A DNA stretch of 64,000 nucleotides from Alloacidobacterium sp035547425 (lineage in GTDB: Bacteria; Acidobacteriota; Terriglobia; Terriglobales; Acidobacteriaceae), in assembly GCA_035547425.1 (NCBI GenBank), contig DASZUU010000043.1:1-64000 (forward strand), given 5' to 3'. Of the stretch, positions 16,521-24,465 are shown in pieces (position 1 is the stretch's first letter; every line of letters starts with the position of its first letter). The position numbers were made by a program, and so were the translations under genes. The notes under the pieces were generated by a model. The model did not search any database. It was not told the DNA's origin and was given only the letters and a program-made list of their open reading frames with translations.

Positions 16521-17300
16521 ATGCCGATTCGTTTCCAAAGCAAGCCCGGGCTGGTGGCCTACATTACCGCCGGCGATCCCGATCTGCCGACGACACGCGA
16601 AATTGCGCTGGCCGCAATTGACGCCGGCGCGGACGTCATCGAATTGGGCGTGCCTTTCAGCGATCCCCTCGCCGACGGTCCCGTGATCCAGCGCGCCAGC
16701 GAGCGCGCGGTAAAAGGCGGCACTACTCTTAGCGATGTCCTGGCTCTGGCTGCAGACCTGCGCCGCGAGCGCCCCAATGCCGGACTGATTATCTTCTCCT
16801 ACTTCAATCCGGTGCTTCGTTTTGGATTAGAGCGCTTCTGCGCCACAGCCCGGGAGGCAGGCGTAGACGGCGTCCTGATTACCGACATGATTGTCGAAGA
16901 AGCCGACGAGTATCTGGAGCACCTGCATCGCTATCAGCTTGCTCCGGTATTTCTTGCCGCGCCCACAAGCCCGGAAGAGCGCCTGCAGCGCATTGCCCAG
17001 GCTTCGCAGGGATTTGTTTACGCCATTTCGCGCACCGGCATCACCGGCACGCAGCAGACACTGGCCTCCGATGCTGAACAGCTGGTGACAAAGCTGCGCA
17101 GGTTTACTGACCTGCCGATTGCCGTGGGATTCGGTGTATCGAATGCGGAGCATTTTGCTGCTGTAGGTGAGTTCGCTGACGCCGCGGTGATCGGCAGCGC
17201 GATCGTTTCGCTGATCGAGCAGTCAACACGCGCCGAAGCGCCCAGCTCGATCGCCCGATTTATCAAGGGTCTGCGCCAACCTGTGGCGCTGGCCCGTTAA
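16521..17300 (+). CDS. trpA: Tryptophan synthase alpha chain
   Basis: The 259-residue TIM-barrel protein has YITAGDPD, ELGVPFSDPLADGPVIQ (catalytic Glu41 and Asp52), VDGVLITDM and GITGTQ, plus VGFGVSN near the C-terminus. TrpA cleaves indole-glycerol phosphate and channels indole to TrpB. The gene follows trpB after six bases, as expected for subunits made in equal amounts. Confidence 0.98.
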   Translation: MPIRFQSKPGLVAYITAGDPDLPTTREIALAAIDAGADVIELGVPFSDPLADGPVIQRASERAVKGGTTLSDVLALAADLRRERPNAGLIIFSYFNPVLRFGLERFCATAREAGVDGVLITDMIVEEADEYLEHLHRYQLAPVFLAAPTSPEERLQRIAQASQGFVYAISRTGITGTQQTLASDAEQLVTKLRRFTDLPIAVGFGVSNAEHFAAVGEFADAAVIGSAIVSLIEQSTRAEAPSSIARFIKGLRQPVALAR

Positions 17301-17370
17301 TCCCGCTTCAAGTTTAGGCAAATTCAACTCCTGCGCAGACGTGTGGTCATGCGCGGTGGAAGGGGCATAC

Positions 17371-17694
17371 ATGGACATTGCAGACTGGCGCAAGAAAATT
17401 GATGCTATCGACCTGCAGATTGTGGCGCTCTTGAGCGAGCGCGCCATGGCGGCACAGGCCATCGGCAAGCTGAAAGAGGCAACGAATCTGCCCGTGTATG
17501 AGCCCAACCGCGAGCGCTTGATCTTCGATCGAGTACGCGCCGCCAATAAGGGCCCCCTGCCCGATATTGAGCTGGTGCACATTTACGAACGCATCATCGA
17601 CGTGATGCGAGCGCTGCAGACGGAAGAATTGGCCTCACAGAAAAACGCGTCCGCCCAAGAGCCGGACGCCAAGGCAGGGGAGACAGGAAAGTAA
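17371..17694 (+). CDS. Chorismate mutase, AroQ type
   Basis: The all-helical 107-residue product matches AroQ-class mutases: WRKKIDAIDLQIVALLSERA, then IGKLKE and YEPNRERLIFDRV. These give the Arg, Lys and Glu residues that bind the bicyclic transition state. The open frame begins at a GTG (17341), but the ATG at 17371 has AAGGGG seven bases before it and is preferred. It lies immediately upstream of the DAHP synthase gene; in Bacillus relatives the same two domains are fused in one protein, so this may be the split form of a cross-regulated pair. Confidence 0.92.
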   Translation: MDIADWRKKIDAIDLQIVALLSERAMAAQAIGKLKEATNLPVYEPNRERLIFDRVRAANKGPLPDIELVHIYERIIDVMRALQTEELASQKNASAQEPDAKAGETGK

Positions 17695-17698
17695 ACTC

Positions 17699-18718
17699 AT
17701 GATCGTTGCCATGCAGGAGCAGGCGTCCGAAGAGCAGATTCAACACGTAACAGAACGCCTTTTAGAGCTGGGGTTCAAGGTTCACCGCACCACGGGAACA
17801 GCCCAGACAATTCTTGCCGGTGTTGGAACGCCGTCAGCGTTCGATGTGAAAGATTTTCAGGTGCTCGACGGTGTCGCCGAAGCTTATCGCATCTCCTCCC
17901 CCTACAAGCTCGCAGGCCGCGCATTCCGCCCTGAAGGAACTGTCATCCGCTTCAGGAACGGCGTCACCGTAGGCGGCAACGAAGTCGTTGTGATGGCCGG
18001 GCCCTGCTCCGTGGAGAGCCGCGAGCAGATATTCGCCACTGCGGAAAAAGTAAAAGCCGCCGGCGCAAAATTCCTTCGCGGAGGAGCATTCAAGCCGCGC
18101 AGCTCGCCATATTCCTTCCAGGGCATGGGGCTGGAAGGATTGAAGCTGCTGCGCGAAGTAGGCGATGCCACCGGGATGCTCATCATCAGCGAGGTAATGG
18201 AGATTTCCCAGATCGAGCTGATGCTGCCGTACATCGATGTCTTCCAGGTAGGCGCGCGCAACATGCAGAACTTCAACCTGCTGCGAGAGCTCGGAGCCGT
18301 TCGCAAGCCGGTGCTGCTCAAGCGCGGCATTGCCGCCACCATTGAAGAACTGCTGCTCTCGGCCGAATACATCCTCTCCGGCGGCAATTATGAAGTGATG
18401 CTCTGCGAGCGCGGCATCCGCACCTTCGAGACCTATACGCGCAACACCATGGATATCTCAGCGATTCCGGTCGTCAAGAAGCTCTCGCATCTGCCGATTC
18501 TCGGCGACCCATCGCACGGCGTTGGCTTGCGCGATAAAGTTCCGGCCATGGCCCGCGCCGCTGTTGCCGCCGGAGCCGATGGGCTGCTGATCGAAGTGCA
18601 TCCGAACCCGGAAAAGGCGGTTTCCGATGGGGCCCAGACACTCTTCCCCGAGCAGTTCGCCAAACTGATGCAGGAGCTTCGTATGATAGCCTCGGCAGTG
18701 GAGAGGACTATCGACTAA
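17699..18718 (+). CDS. aroF: 3-deoxy-7-phosphoheptulonate (DAHP) synthase, type I-beta
   Basis: The 339-residue product has an N-terminal ferredoxin-like regulatory domain (about residues 1-70) and the barrel motifs MAGPCSVES, KFLRGGAFKPRSSPYSFQG, VGARNMQNF and DPSHGVGLRDKV. These identify the I-beta group, as in Thermotoga and Bacillus. It condenses PEP and erythrose 4-phosphate, the entry step of the shikimate pathway. It starts four bases after the chorismate mutase gene and ends two bases before tyrA. The N-terminal domain or the adjacent mutase is the likely site of feedback control. Confidence 0.95.
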   Translation: MIVAMQEQASEEQIQHVTERLLELGFKVHRTTGTAQTILAGVGTPSAFDVKDFQVLDGVAEAYRISSPYKLAGRAFRPEGTVIRFRNGVTVGGNEVVVMAGPCSVESREQIFATAEKVKAAGAKFLRGGAFKPRSSPYSFQGMGLEGLKLLREVGDATGMLIISEVMEISQIELMLPYIDVFQVGARNMQNFNLLRELGAVRKPVLLKRGIAATIEELLLSAEYILSGGNYEVMLCERGIRTFETYTRNTMDISAIPVVKKLSHLPILGDPSHGVGLRDKVPAMARAAVAAGADGLLIEVHPNPEKAVSDGAQTLFPEQFAKLMQELRMIASAVERTID

Positions 18719-18720
18719 CC

Positions 18721-19593
18721 ATGCCGATCGAGCGCATCGCCATTCTTGGGACCGGGCTGATCGGCAGTTCCGTGGGAATGGCGCTGCGCAGGAATAATTT
18801 TAGAGGCACCATCTTCGGTTGGGACCGCGACCCGGCGCAGACCACGATTGCACTCAGCCGGGGCGCGATTGATGTCGCTGCTCAGGAGCCTCTGTCAGCT
18901 GCCGTTGAGTGCGACGTCATCTTGCTCAGCGGCCCGGTATTCAGCATTCTCGATTGGCTGGAACAACTGGCAGCCCTTCTGAAGCCTGAACAGCTTGTCA
19001 CCGACGTAGGCAGCGTAAAAGGTGTGCTGTGCGATCGCGCCCAAGGCCGCTACAACCAGCCGGATAAGCCCGGCTTCCTTCCCGGTCATCCCATGGCAGG
19101 CAAGGAAGTAAGCGGCGCCGCGCATGCCGACGGCGATTTATTCCGCAATGCGGTCTGGCTCTTTACCGAATGTGAGGCCAACGACAGCATGTCCGCCGGA
19201 GCTCGCGAGAAAGCAACAGAATGGCGCGCGTGGGTGCAGAAATTCGGAAGCCGCATTCTTGAAATTCAGCCTGCCCGGCATGACGAGCTATGTGCCTGGG
19301 TCAGTCATCTTCCCCAGTTTGTCTCCACCGCGTTGAGCGCGCTGCTTGAAGATACCTTTCCGCACGATGAGGAATTACGCGCCATCGGCGGCCGCGCATT
19401 GCGTGAGATGACGCGCCTCGGAGCCAGCCCCTATTCCATGTGGCGTGACATCGCGCACACCAATACGGATGCCGTGGCCGCCAGCCTCCTGGCCTTGGAA
19501 CAGCGGCTCACGCATCTGCGCGAGCATCTGAAGACGCCGGAACTGCGCGAAGAGTTTGATCTGGCGAACCGGTTTCGCCTCGGCTCCAGATAA
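18721..19593 (+). CDS. tyrA: Prephenate dehydrogenase
   Basis: The 290-residue product opens with the Rossmann motif ILGTGLIGSSVGMAL (residues 8-22), then VGSVKG and HPMAGKEVSGA, the arginine- and substrate-binding region of TyrA. It ends without an ACT domain. It oxidises prephenate (or arogenate) to the tyrosine precursor with NAD(P). Being the last gene of the run, it couples tyrosine synthesis to the preceding aromatic genes. Substrate preference cannot be told from sequence. Confidence 0.92.
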   Translation: MPIERIAILGTGLIGSSVGMALRRNNFRGTIFGWDRDPAQTTIALSRGAIDVAAQEPLSAAVECDVILLSGPVFSILDWLEQLAALLKPEQLVTDVGSVKGVLCDRAQGRYNQPDKPGFLPGHPMAGKEVSGAAHADGDLFRNAVWLFTECEANDSMSAGAREKATEWRAWVQKFGSRILEIQPARHDELCAWVSHLPQFVSTALSALLEDTFPHDEELRAIGGRALREMTRLGASPYSMWRDIAHTNTDAVAASLLALEQRLTHLREHLKTPELREEFDLANRFRLGSR

Positions 19594-19657
19594 ATGAAGC
19601 TATTTGCCGAGTGATCGAGTAGACTGTCTCTTCTCTCAATCTGTTCCCAGAGGTTGT

Positions 19658-21574
19658 ATGAAGAAAAACGTTCTCCTCAGCACATTCATGTGCGTGTGTT
19701 TCTGTATTTTTGCCGCCACAAGCCCTGCCCAGGAAAAGCCCCCTGCTCCGGACGAAGATTACGTCAAAGCGCATTACACCAAGTACGAATACCGCATTCC
19801 CATGCGGGACGGTGTGCATCTGTTCACTTCGGTGTACGTGCCCAAGGATACCTCGCAAAGCTATCCCTTCATGGTCGATCGCACGCCCTACAGCGTGGCG
19901 CCCTACGGCGAGGACCAGTACAAAAAAAGCCTCGGGCCATCGGATGAATTTGAAAAGGCCGGCTACATCTTCGTGTACCAGGATGTCCGCGGGCGGTATA
20001 TGTCGGAAGGCAAATTCGTCGAGATGCGCCCGCATATCGACGATAAAAAGTCACCGCAGGATGTCGACGACAGCTCCGACATGTACGACACCATGGAGTT
20101 CCTGCTGAAGCATGTGCCGAATAACAACGGCAAGGCCGGCATCTGGGGTATTTCCTATCCCGGCTTTTATACCTCGGCCAGCATCATCGATTCGCACCCT
20201 TCCATCAAGGCAGCCTCGCCGCAGGCGCCCATGACGGATCTCTTCAAGGGCGATGATGCATATCACGGCGGGGCCTTCATGCTCGACGCTAACTTCGGCT
20301 TCTACACATTTTTCAAGCCGTTCGACGAGCCATCGGTGCCGAAGCACGAAGTCCCTTTCGATTTTGGTACGCCGAACAGTTACGAGTTTTATTTGAATGT
20401 CGGGCCGCTCTCAAATCTCGACAAAGAATATTTAAAAGGCTCGAATCCTCTGTTTAATGACCAGATGTATCACACAACCTACGACGATTATTGGAGGGCG
20501 CGCGATCTCTCACAGCACATGAAAAATGTGAAATGCGCCGTGCTGGTCGTCGGAGGCTGGTTCGATGCGGAAGATCTGTCCGGACCATATAAGACCTTCT
20601 ATGCCATCAACAAGTTCAATCCTCAGACCACCACGACGCTGGTCGAAGGCCCATGGGTGCATGGTGGATGGGCGCGCAGCGATGGCGATCACCTGGGCGA
20701 TGCGCAGTTCAACGCAAAAACGGCAGAATTTTTCCGCAAAAACATTCAGTTTCCCTTCTTCGAGTACTACCTGAAAGGCAAAGGATCTCCATTGCCGAAG
20801 GCCTACGTTTTCGAAACGGGAACGAACGTGTGGCGCACCTATGACGCCTGGCCCCCCGCTCAGGCAAAACCGAAGATGCTTTACTTCCATGCTAACGGCA
20901 AGCTTTCCTTCGATCCTCCTTCAGAAAAGGAAAGCTCAGATTCCTATGTGAGCGACCCTGCGCATCCTGTCCCGTTCGTTGGCTACACCACAGACACCGT
21001 GCCGCAGCGGTACATGGTGGACGATCAGCGCTTTGCATCGACTCGCCCGGACGTGCTCACATACCAGACCGATCCTTTGACGGAAGATGTAACGATCGCC
21101 GGGCCTATCTCGTCAAAACTGAAAGTGGCGACCACGGGAACCGATTCCGATTTTGTCGTGAAGCTGATCGACGTCTATCCCAACGATTATCCCAATGCCG
21201 AGGAAGATACCCACCAGGGCAAGCGGATACTGAACGCGCCTCCATTACTCATGGGTGGCTACCAGCAGCTTCTGCGCGGCGAGCCGATGCGGGGCAAATT
21301 CCGCAACAGCTGGGAGAAGCCGGAAGCATTTACTCCCGGCAAGATGGCTGAGATCGATTTCACCATGCCCGACCTGAATCACACCTTCCGCAAAGGTCAC
21401 CGCATCATGGTGCAGGTGCAAAGCTCCTGGTTTCCTCTGACGGATCGTAACCCGCAGACCTTCACCGATATTCCCAATGCGAAGCCGGAAGAATTCAAAA
21501 AGGCAACAGAGACCATCTTTCACGAAAGCGATGCTCCGTCAGGGGTTGAGTTGATGATCCTGCCTCAGCCTTAG
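19658..21574 (+). CDS. CocE/NonD family hydrolase (X-Pro dipeptidyl-peptidase-like), exported
   Basis: From the ATG at 19658 (AGAGG before it) the product has 638 residues and a signal peptide (VLLSTFMCVCFCIFAATSPAQ). The nucleophile elbow is GISYPG, Ser166. Other family marks are PMRDGVHLFTSVYVPKD, YQDVRGRYMSEGKF and, in the C-terminal jelly-roll part, ITIAGPIS-like and DFVVKLIDVYP. The group cleaves Xaa-Pro peptides, glutaryl-cephalosporins or esters; the real substrate here is unknown. It lies 64 bases after tyrA and probably has its own promoter. Confidence 0.9.
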   Translation: MKKNVLLSTFMCVCFCIFAATSPAQEKPPAPDEDYVKAHYTKYEYRIPMRDGVHLFTSVYVPKDTSQSYPFMVDRTPYSVAPYGEDQYKKSLGPSDEFEKAGYIFVYQDVRGRYMSEGKFVEMRPHIDDKKSPQDVDDSSDMYDTMEFLLKHVPNNNGKAGIWGISYPGFYTSASIIDSHPSIKAASPQAPMTDLFKGDDAYHGGAFMLDANFGFYTFFKPFDEPSVPKHEVPFDFGTPNSYEFYLNVGPLSNLDKEYLKGSNPLFNDQMYHTTYDDYWRARDLSQHMKNVKCAVLVVGGWFDAEDLSGPYKTFYAINKFNPQTTTTLVEGPWVHGGWARSDGDHLGDAQFNAKTAEFFRKNIQFPFFEYYLKGKGSPLPKAYVFETGTNVWRTYDAWPPAQAKPKMLYFHANGKLSFDPPSEKESSDSYVSDPAHPVPFVGYTTDTVPQRYMVDDQRFASTRPDVLTYQTDPLTEDVTIAGPISSKLKVATTGTDSDFVVKLIDVYPNDYPNAEEDTHQGKRILNAPPLLMGGYQQLLRGEPMRGKFRNSWEKPEAFTPGKMAEIDFTMPDLNHTFRKGHRIMVQVQSSWFPLTDRNPQTFTDIPNAKPEEFKKATETIFHESDAPSGVELMILPQP

Positions 21575-21714
21575 ATTTTTCGATGTCAAGCCCTGTCATG
21601 CTTTAAGGGTAAGAAAATAAAGCGAAAAAGCAGTGTAGGGAATTATCTTTCAATTTAATAAAATATGAATAGGACTATTGTTTTTGAGCGAGTGGCAGCC
21701 GTTTTGTAAATAGC

Positions 21715-21784
21715 TGAAAATAAACGATCTCCGTACAGAATCACGATCGTATGTATTTGAAAATAAAGGATCCCCGTACAGAAT
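21715..21784. repeat. Pair of 27-base direct repeats
   Basis: Copy 1 at 21715-21741 and copy 2 at 21758-21784 share 25 of 27 bases, with period 43. The shared core is TGAAAATAAA then GATC, then CCGTACAGAAT. No coding frame uses them. They could be leftover duplication, a protein-binding array or part of a small RNA. Confidence 0.7.
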
Positions 21785-21807
21785 GTGGGGGAGGGGGGTA
21801 CATAGAA

Positions 21808-21836
21808 AAGGCCGGGCATTTGCGATGCCCGGCCTT
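21808..21836 (-). terminator. Rho-independent terminator of the Gfo/Idh gene
   Basis: AAGGCCGGGCAT and ATGCCCGGCCTT form a perfect 12-base-pair stem with a five-base loop. On the minus strand the stem is followed by TTCTATG, and it begins 24 bases past the stop of the oxidoreductase gene. It may also stop readthrough from the CocE gene on the plus strand. Confidence 0.75.
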
Positions 21837-21859
21837 CTCATTTTGGGTGGAAACAGGTG

Positions 21860-23218
21860 TTAAATCAGCTTCATCGCTTCCGGGTCCCAGTGTACGACGG
21901 CGTTCTTTTCCATGCTAAGGTTGCTCAACAGGGCAGCTCCGGCAGCGCGGAAGCCGAAGACGGCGTCTTCGACCACGGGTTGGCGGCTGCGGACAGAGTT
22001 GAAGAAGTTCTTGAAGTGGTCGTAGCTGTCGCTGTAGCCGCGCGGCACCACGTACCGCTCGAAGCCCGCAGGCGGTGTCCCTTCAAAAGGCGTGACGGGA
22101 TACTTCTTGCGGTATTCCCTCTCGATGCGCTGCTGCATGGCGTCGGTAAAGGTGCCGATGCTCAGGCCCGGTTCTTTTTCGCGAGGAACGCGGGTGATGC
22201 TGACACCGTTGCCGCCAATCTCAATGGTTCCTTCGGAGCCGGTGAAGGTGAGCCCTTCGCTCTCTTCGCCGCCATCGACAAAGTTGACGCGCAGGCTGAG
22301 ATTGAATCCCTCTTTGTAATCGAAGAGGCCAAGCATTACATCGGGTACATTGCGCCCATCTTTCCAGTAGCGCAGGCCTCCGGTGGCCATGGCCCGGGTG
22401 GGGCCGTGCGAACCGGTAATGAAGTGCGTTCCGCTGAAAAGATGCACGAAGAGATCGCCGGCGACGCCGCTTCCATAGGCCTTCCACTTACGCCATTGGA
22501 AGAAGTGCTCGGCGTTGAAGGGGATTTTCGGAGCGGTGCCGAGAAAGCGCGGCCAGTCGCAGGTTTCGGTCGAGGCGTCGAGCGGAACGGTGTAGTTCCA
22601 TGCGCCGATCGAGGAGTTGCGGTCCCAGTGCGCCGTGACCATGTTGAGCTCGCCGATGGCGCCCGAGGCGAGCAGCTCCTTTGCTTTGGCATAGATCACG
22701 GAGCTGACGCGCTGGCTGCCGACCTGAATGATGCGTTTTGTCTCGCGGGCCGTGTCGATCATCTCCGGGCCATCGGAATAGAGATGGATCATCGGTTTTT
22801 CGCAATACACGTCTTTGCCGGCCTTCATGGCATCGACGGCGGCCTGTTTGTGCCAGTGGTCCGGAGTGCCGATGATTACGGCATCGATGTCTTTGCGGGC
22901 CAGAATTTCTTTGTAGTCGCGCGTGGTGAATACATCGTTGCCCCAGACTTCCTTGCTGTGAGCAAGTCTTCCGTCGTAGCAGTCGGCCACGGCGACAAGC
23001 TTTACCCCGGGTACCCGGACCGCTACGCTCGTGTCGTACTGCCCCTGCCCCCCGGCACCGATCAATGCAATTTGAATGTGATCGTTTGCAGAAACAGGTT
23101 TGGATGGTTCTTCCTGAGAAGCTGCCGTAGTCAGCGCGTGTACTCTTTCACTCAGCAAGGTTCCTGCGGTTGCCGTCCCTGCCGCTTTCAGAAAAGTCCT
23201 CCGGTTTAGTTCGTGCAC
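21860..23218 (-). CDS. Gfo/Idh/MocA family oxidoreductase with Tat-type signal
   Basis: The preferred start is GTG at 23218, which has GAGAGGGG just before it and puts a twin-arginine motif at the N-terminus (NRRTFLKAAGTATAGTLL). An upstream ATG at 23275 is possible. The Rossmann loop is ALIGAGGQGQ (residues 51-60), followed by AVADCYD, VIIGTPDHWH and CEKPM, the classic pattern of this family. These enzymes use tightly bound NAD(P) on sugars or inositols. Tat export would place a folded, cofactor-loaded enzyme in the periplasm, as in glycoside-acting members. A palindrome lies just upstream (23239-23269). Confidence 0.88.
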   Translation of the reverse strand: MHELNRRTFLKAAGTATAGTLLSERVHALTTAASQEEPSKPVSANDHIQIALIGAGGQGQYDTSVAVRVPGVKLVAVADCYDGRLAHSKEVWGNDVFTTRDYKEILARKDIDAVIIGTPDHWHKQAAVDAMKAGKDVYCEKPMIHLYSDGPEMIDTARETKRIIQVGSQRVSSVIYAKAKELLASGAIGELNMVTAHWDRNSSIGAWNYTVPLDASTETCDWPRFLGTAPKIPFNAEHFFQWRKWKAYGSGVAGDLFVHLFSGTHFITGSHGPTRAMATGGLRYWKDGRNVPDVMLGLFDYKEGFNLSLRVNFVDGGEESEGLTFTGSEGTIEIGGNGVSITRVPREKEPGLSIGTFTDAMQQRIEREYRKKYPVTPFEGTPPAGFERYVVPRGYSDSYDHFKNFFNSVRSRQPVVEDAVFGFRAAGAALLSNLSMEKNAVVHWDPEAMKLI

Positions 23219-23238
23219 AATACCCCTCTCATGTGAAA

Positions 23239-23269
23239 GTATCCGTCGTCTGTAAAGATACACGGATAC
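23239..23269. promoter_or_regulatory. Candidate operator upstream of the Gfo/Idh gene
   Basis: GTATCCGT (23239-23246) and ACGGATAC (23262-23269) form perfect eight-base arms with a 15-base spacer (centres 23 bases apart, about two helical turns). The site lies 21-51 bases before the GTG start. The regulator is unknown. Confidence 0.4.
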
Positions 23270-23300
23270 AAGCAAGAACGCATAAGCTGGACGATATCCG

Positions 23301-23846
23301 CTAATTTTTCAGCTGATAGGGAAAGGTAAATCGACCAATCTGGATTACGGATTTATCCTCCGGCGGCCAGATGCGGAAAGACTCAACCCGCGTGATGGAT
23401 TCATTCTTCACCGCCTCCACGCTGCCTAGAAACCTCCCGGTGGAGGCTTCATAGAAGTTCACCGTCAGCGAATCTTCATTATGCTTCCAGCCGATGAGAT
23501 ATTCGCCCGCAGTTAGCCGGATATCCCCGATTTTTATCGGAACCTGTGCGAGAAAGAAATGCGAATACTTGCCTTCCGCCGAATAGCCCGCCGTGATGAG
23601 CACAACCCCGGCCACGTATTTTCCTTTGCCGTCGGTGATACCCGAGGCCGTGCGCAGTTCCGTTTCAATGCGCTCCTGGATTACAGGCGCGCGCTGGGGA
23701 ATGAGCGCTTTTAGTTCGGCATCGGTGGCAACACGCCATGCGCCGGACCTTGCTTCCTGCGCGAATGAGGGCAGAAAGAGGGCGATACAGAAAACGAGAG
23801 CCAGCAGGCGCTTTTCTCGAATAAGAAGCTTAATCAAGATGAACAA
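23301..23846 (-). CDS. Small exported protein of unknown function, coupled to the two-component genes
   Basis: The 181-residue product has a signal peptide (RLLALVFCIALFLPSFAQ) and a mature part of about 150 residues that I cannot assign to a family. Visible features are YVAGVVLITAGYSAEGKYSHFF, IGDIRLTAGEYLIGW and NFYEASTGRFLGSVEAV, which suggest a compact beta-rich domain. The gene starts within the response-regulator gene (17-base overlap) and is thus probably translated from the same transcript. It may be the output or the sensed partner of the neighbouring kinase. Function unknown. Confidence 0.65.
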   Translation of the reverse strand: MFILIKLLIREKRLLALVFCIALFLPSFAQEARSGAWRVATDAELKALIPQRAPVIQERIETELRTASGITDGKGKYVAGVVLITAGYSAEGKYSHFFLAQVPIKIGDIRLTAGEYLIGWKHNEDSLTVNFYEASTGRFLGSVEAVKNESITRVESFRIWPPEDKSVIQIGRFTFPYQLKN

Positions 23847-24456
23847 TTCCTCGTTGCAGCGCCGTGGTTGCGGCCTGCGTTCTATCGTTGACTCCCAACT
23901 TGCTGAGAATACTGTTGATATGGGTTTTTACCGTGGCTTCCGAGATGAACAGGTCGCCGGCTATTTCTTTGTTGCTGCGGCCATTTACGATCTTTTTCAA
24001 GACGTCGAGCTCGCGGTTGGTAAGGGAGGGGCCACCCATGCGCTCGGCCAAACGCTCCGCAACCACAGCAGGTATGCGAGATTTACCGGCATGCACAGTG
24101 CGGATGGCCTGCGTGAGCTCGTCGGCATTCATGCCCTTGAGTAAATATCCCTTGGCCCCGGCTTGTAGCGCGCGATAAATATCTTCATCCCCATCAAATG
24201 TGGTTAAAACGATGATACGGGCTGCGGGGAACTCTTTGCGAATTTGCGTGATTGCATCGACGCCGTTTTTATTGGGCAATCGCAAGTCCATCAGGGTCAC
24301 GTCAGGACGATGTTTCTTATACAGTTCGATGGCCTGCACACCGTCCGATGCCTCGGCAACGACCTTCATGTCCGGCATGGTTGCAATCAGCGCGGCCAGT
24401 CCCTGTCGCACGATATGGTGATCATCCACCACCATAATTTGAATAATTTCGGCCAT
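23830..24456 (-). CDS. NarL/FixJ-type response regulator
   Basis: The receiver domain has DDHHIVRQGLAALI with acidic residues 11-12 and the phospho-acceptor Asp57 in LMDLRLP, then Thr in LTTFD and the conserved Lys in KGYLLKG. The C-terminal LuxR-type helix-turn-helix is LTNRELDVLKKIVNGRSNKE followed by ATVKTHINSILSKLGV. The product (208 residues) has the normal size. It sits nine bases after the histidine-kinase gene, its obvious partner, and overlaps the small exported gene. Confidence 0.96.
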   Translation of the reverse strand: MAEIIQIMVVDDHHIVRQGLAALIATMPDMKVVAEASDGVQAIELYKKHRPDVTLMDLRLPNKNGVDAITQIRKEFPAARIIVLTTFDGDEDIYRALQAGAKGYLLKGMNADELTQAIRTVHAGKSRIPAVVAERLAERMGGPSLTNRELDVLKKIVNGRSNKEIAGDLFISEATVKTHINSILSKLGVNDRTQAATTALQRGIVHLD

Positions 24457-24465
24457 AGTGTTCCT

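Larger units (their letters stand above)
21575..21859. other. Intergenic region with direct repeats and a terminator
   Basis: This 285-base gap between two converging genes holds no gene that I can support. It contains two direct repeats of 27 bases (21715-21784) and a strong hairpin (21808-21836), both listed separately. The left half is A/T rich with no clear motif. Confidence 0.7.

Noticed and set aside
21715..21784. CRISPR array
   Set aside because: Only two imperfect repeats and a single 16-base spacer, with no cas genes in the window.
21857..23209. 450-codon plus-strand frame opposite the Gfo/Idh gene
   Set aside because: Its codons mirror the oxidoreductase gene, which has Rossmann and EKP motifs and a good ribosome-binding site.
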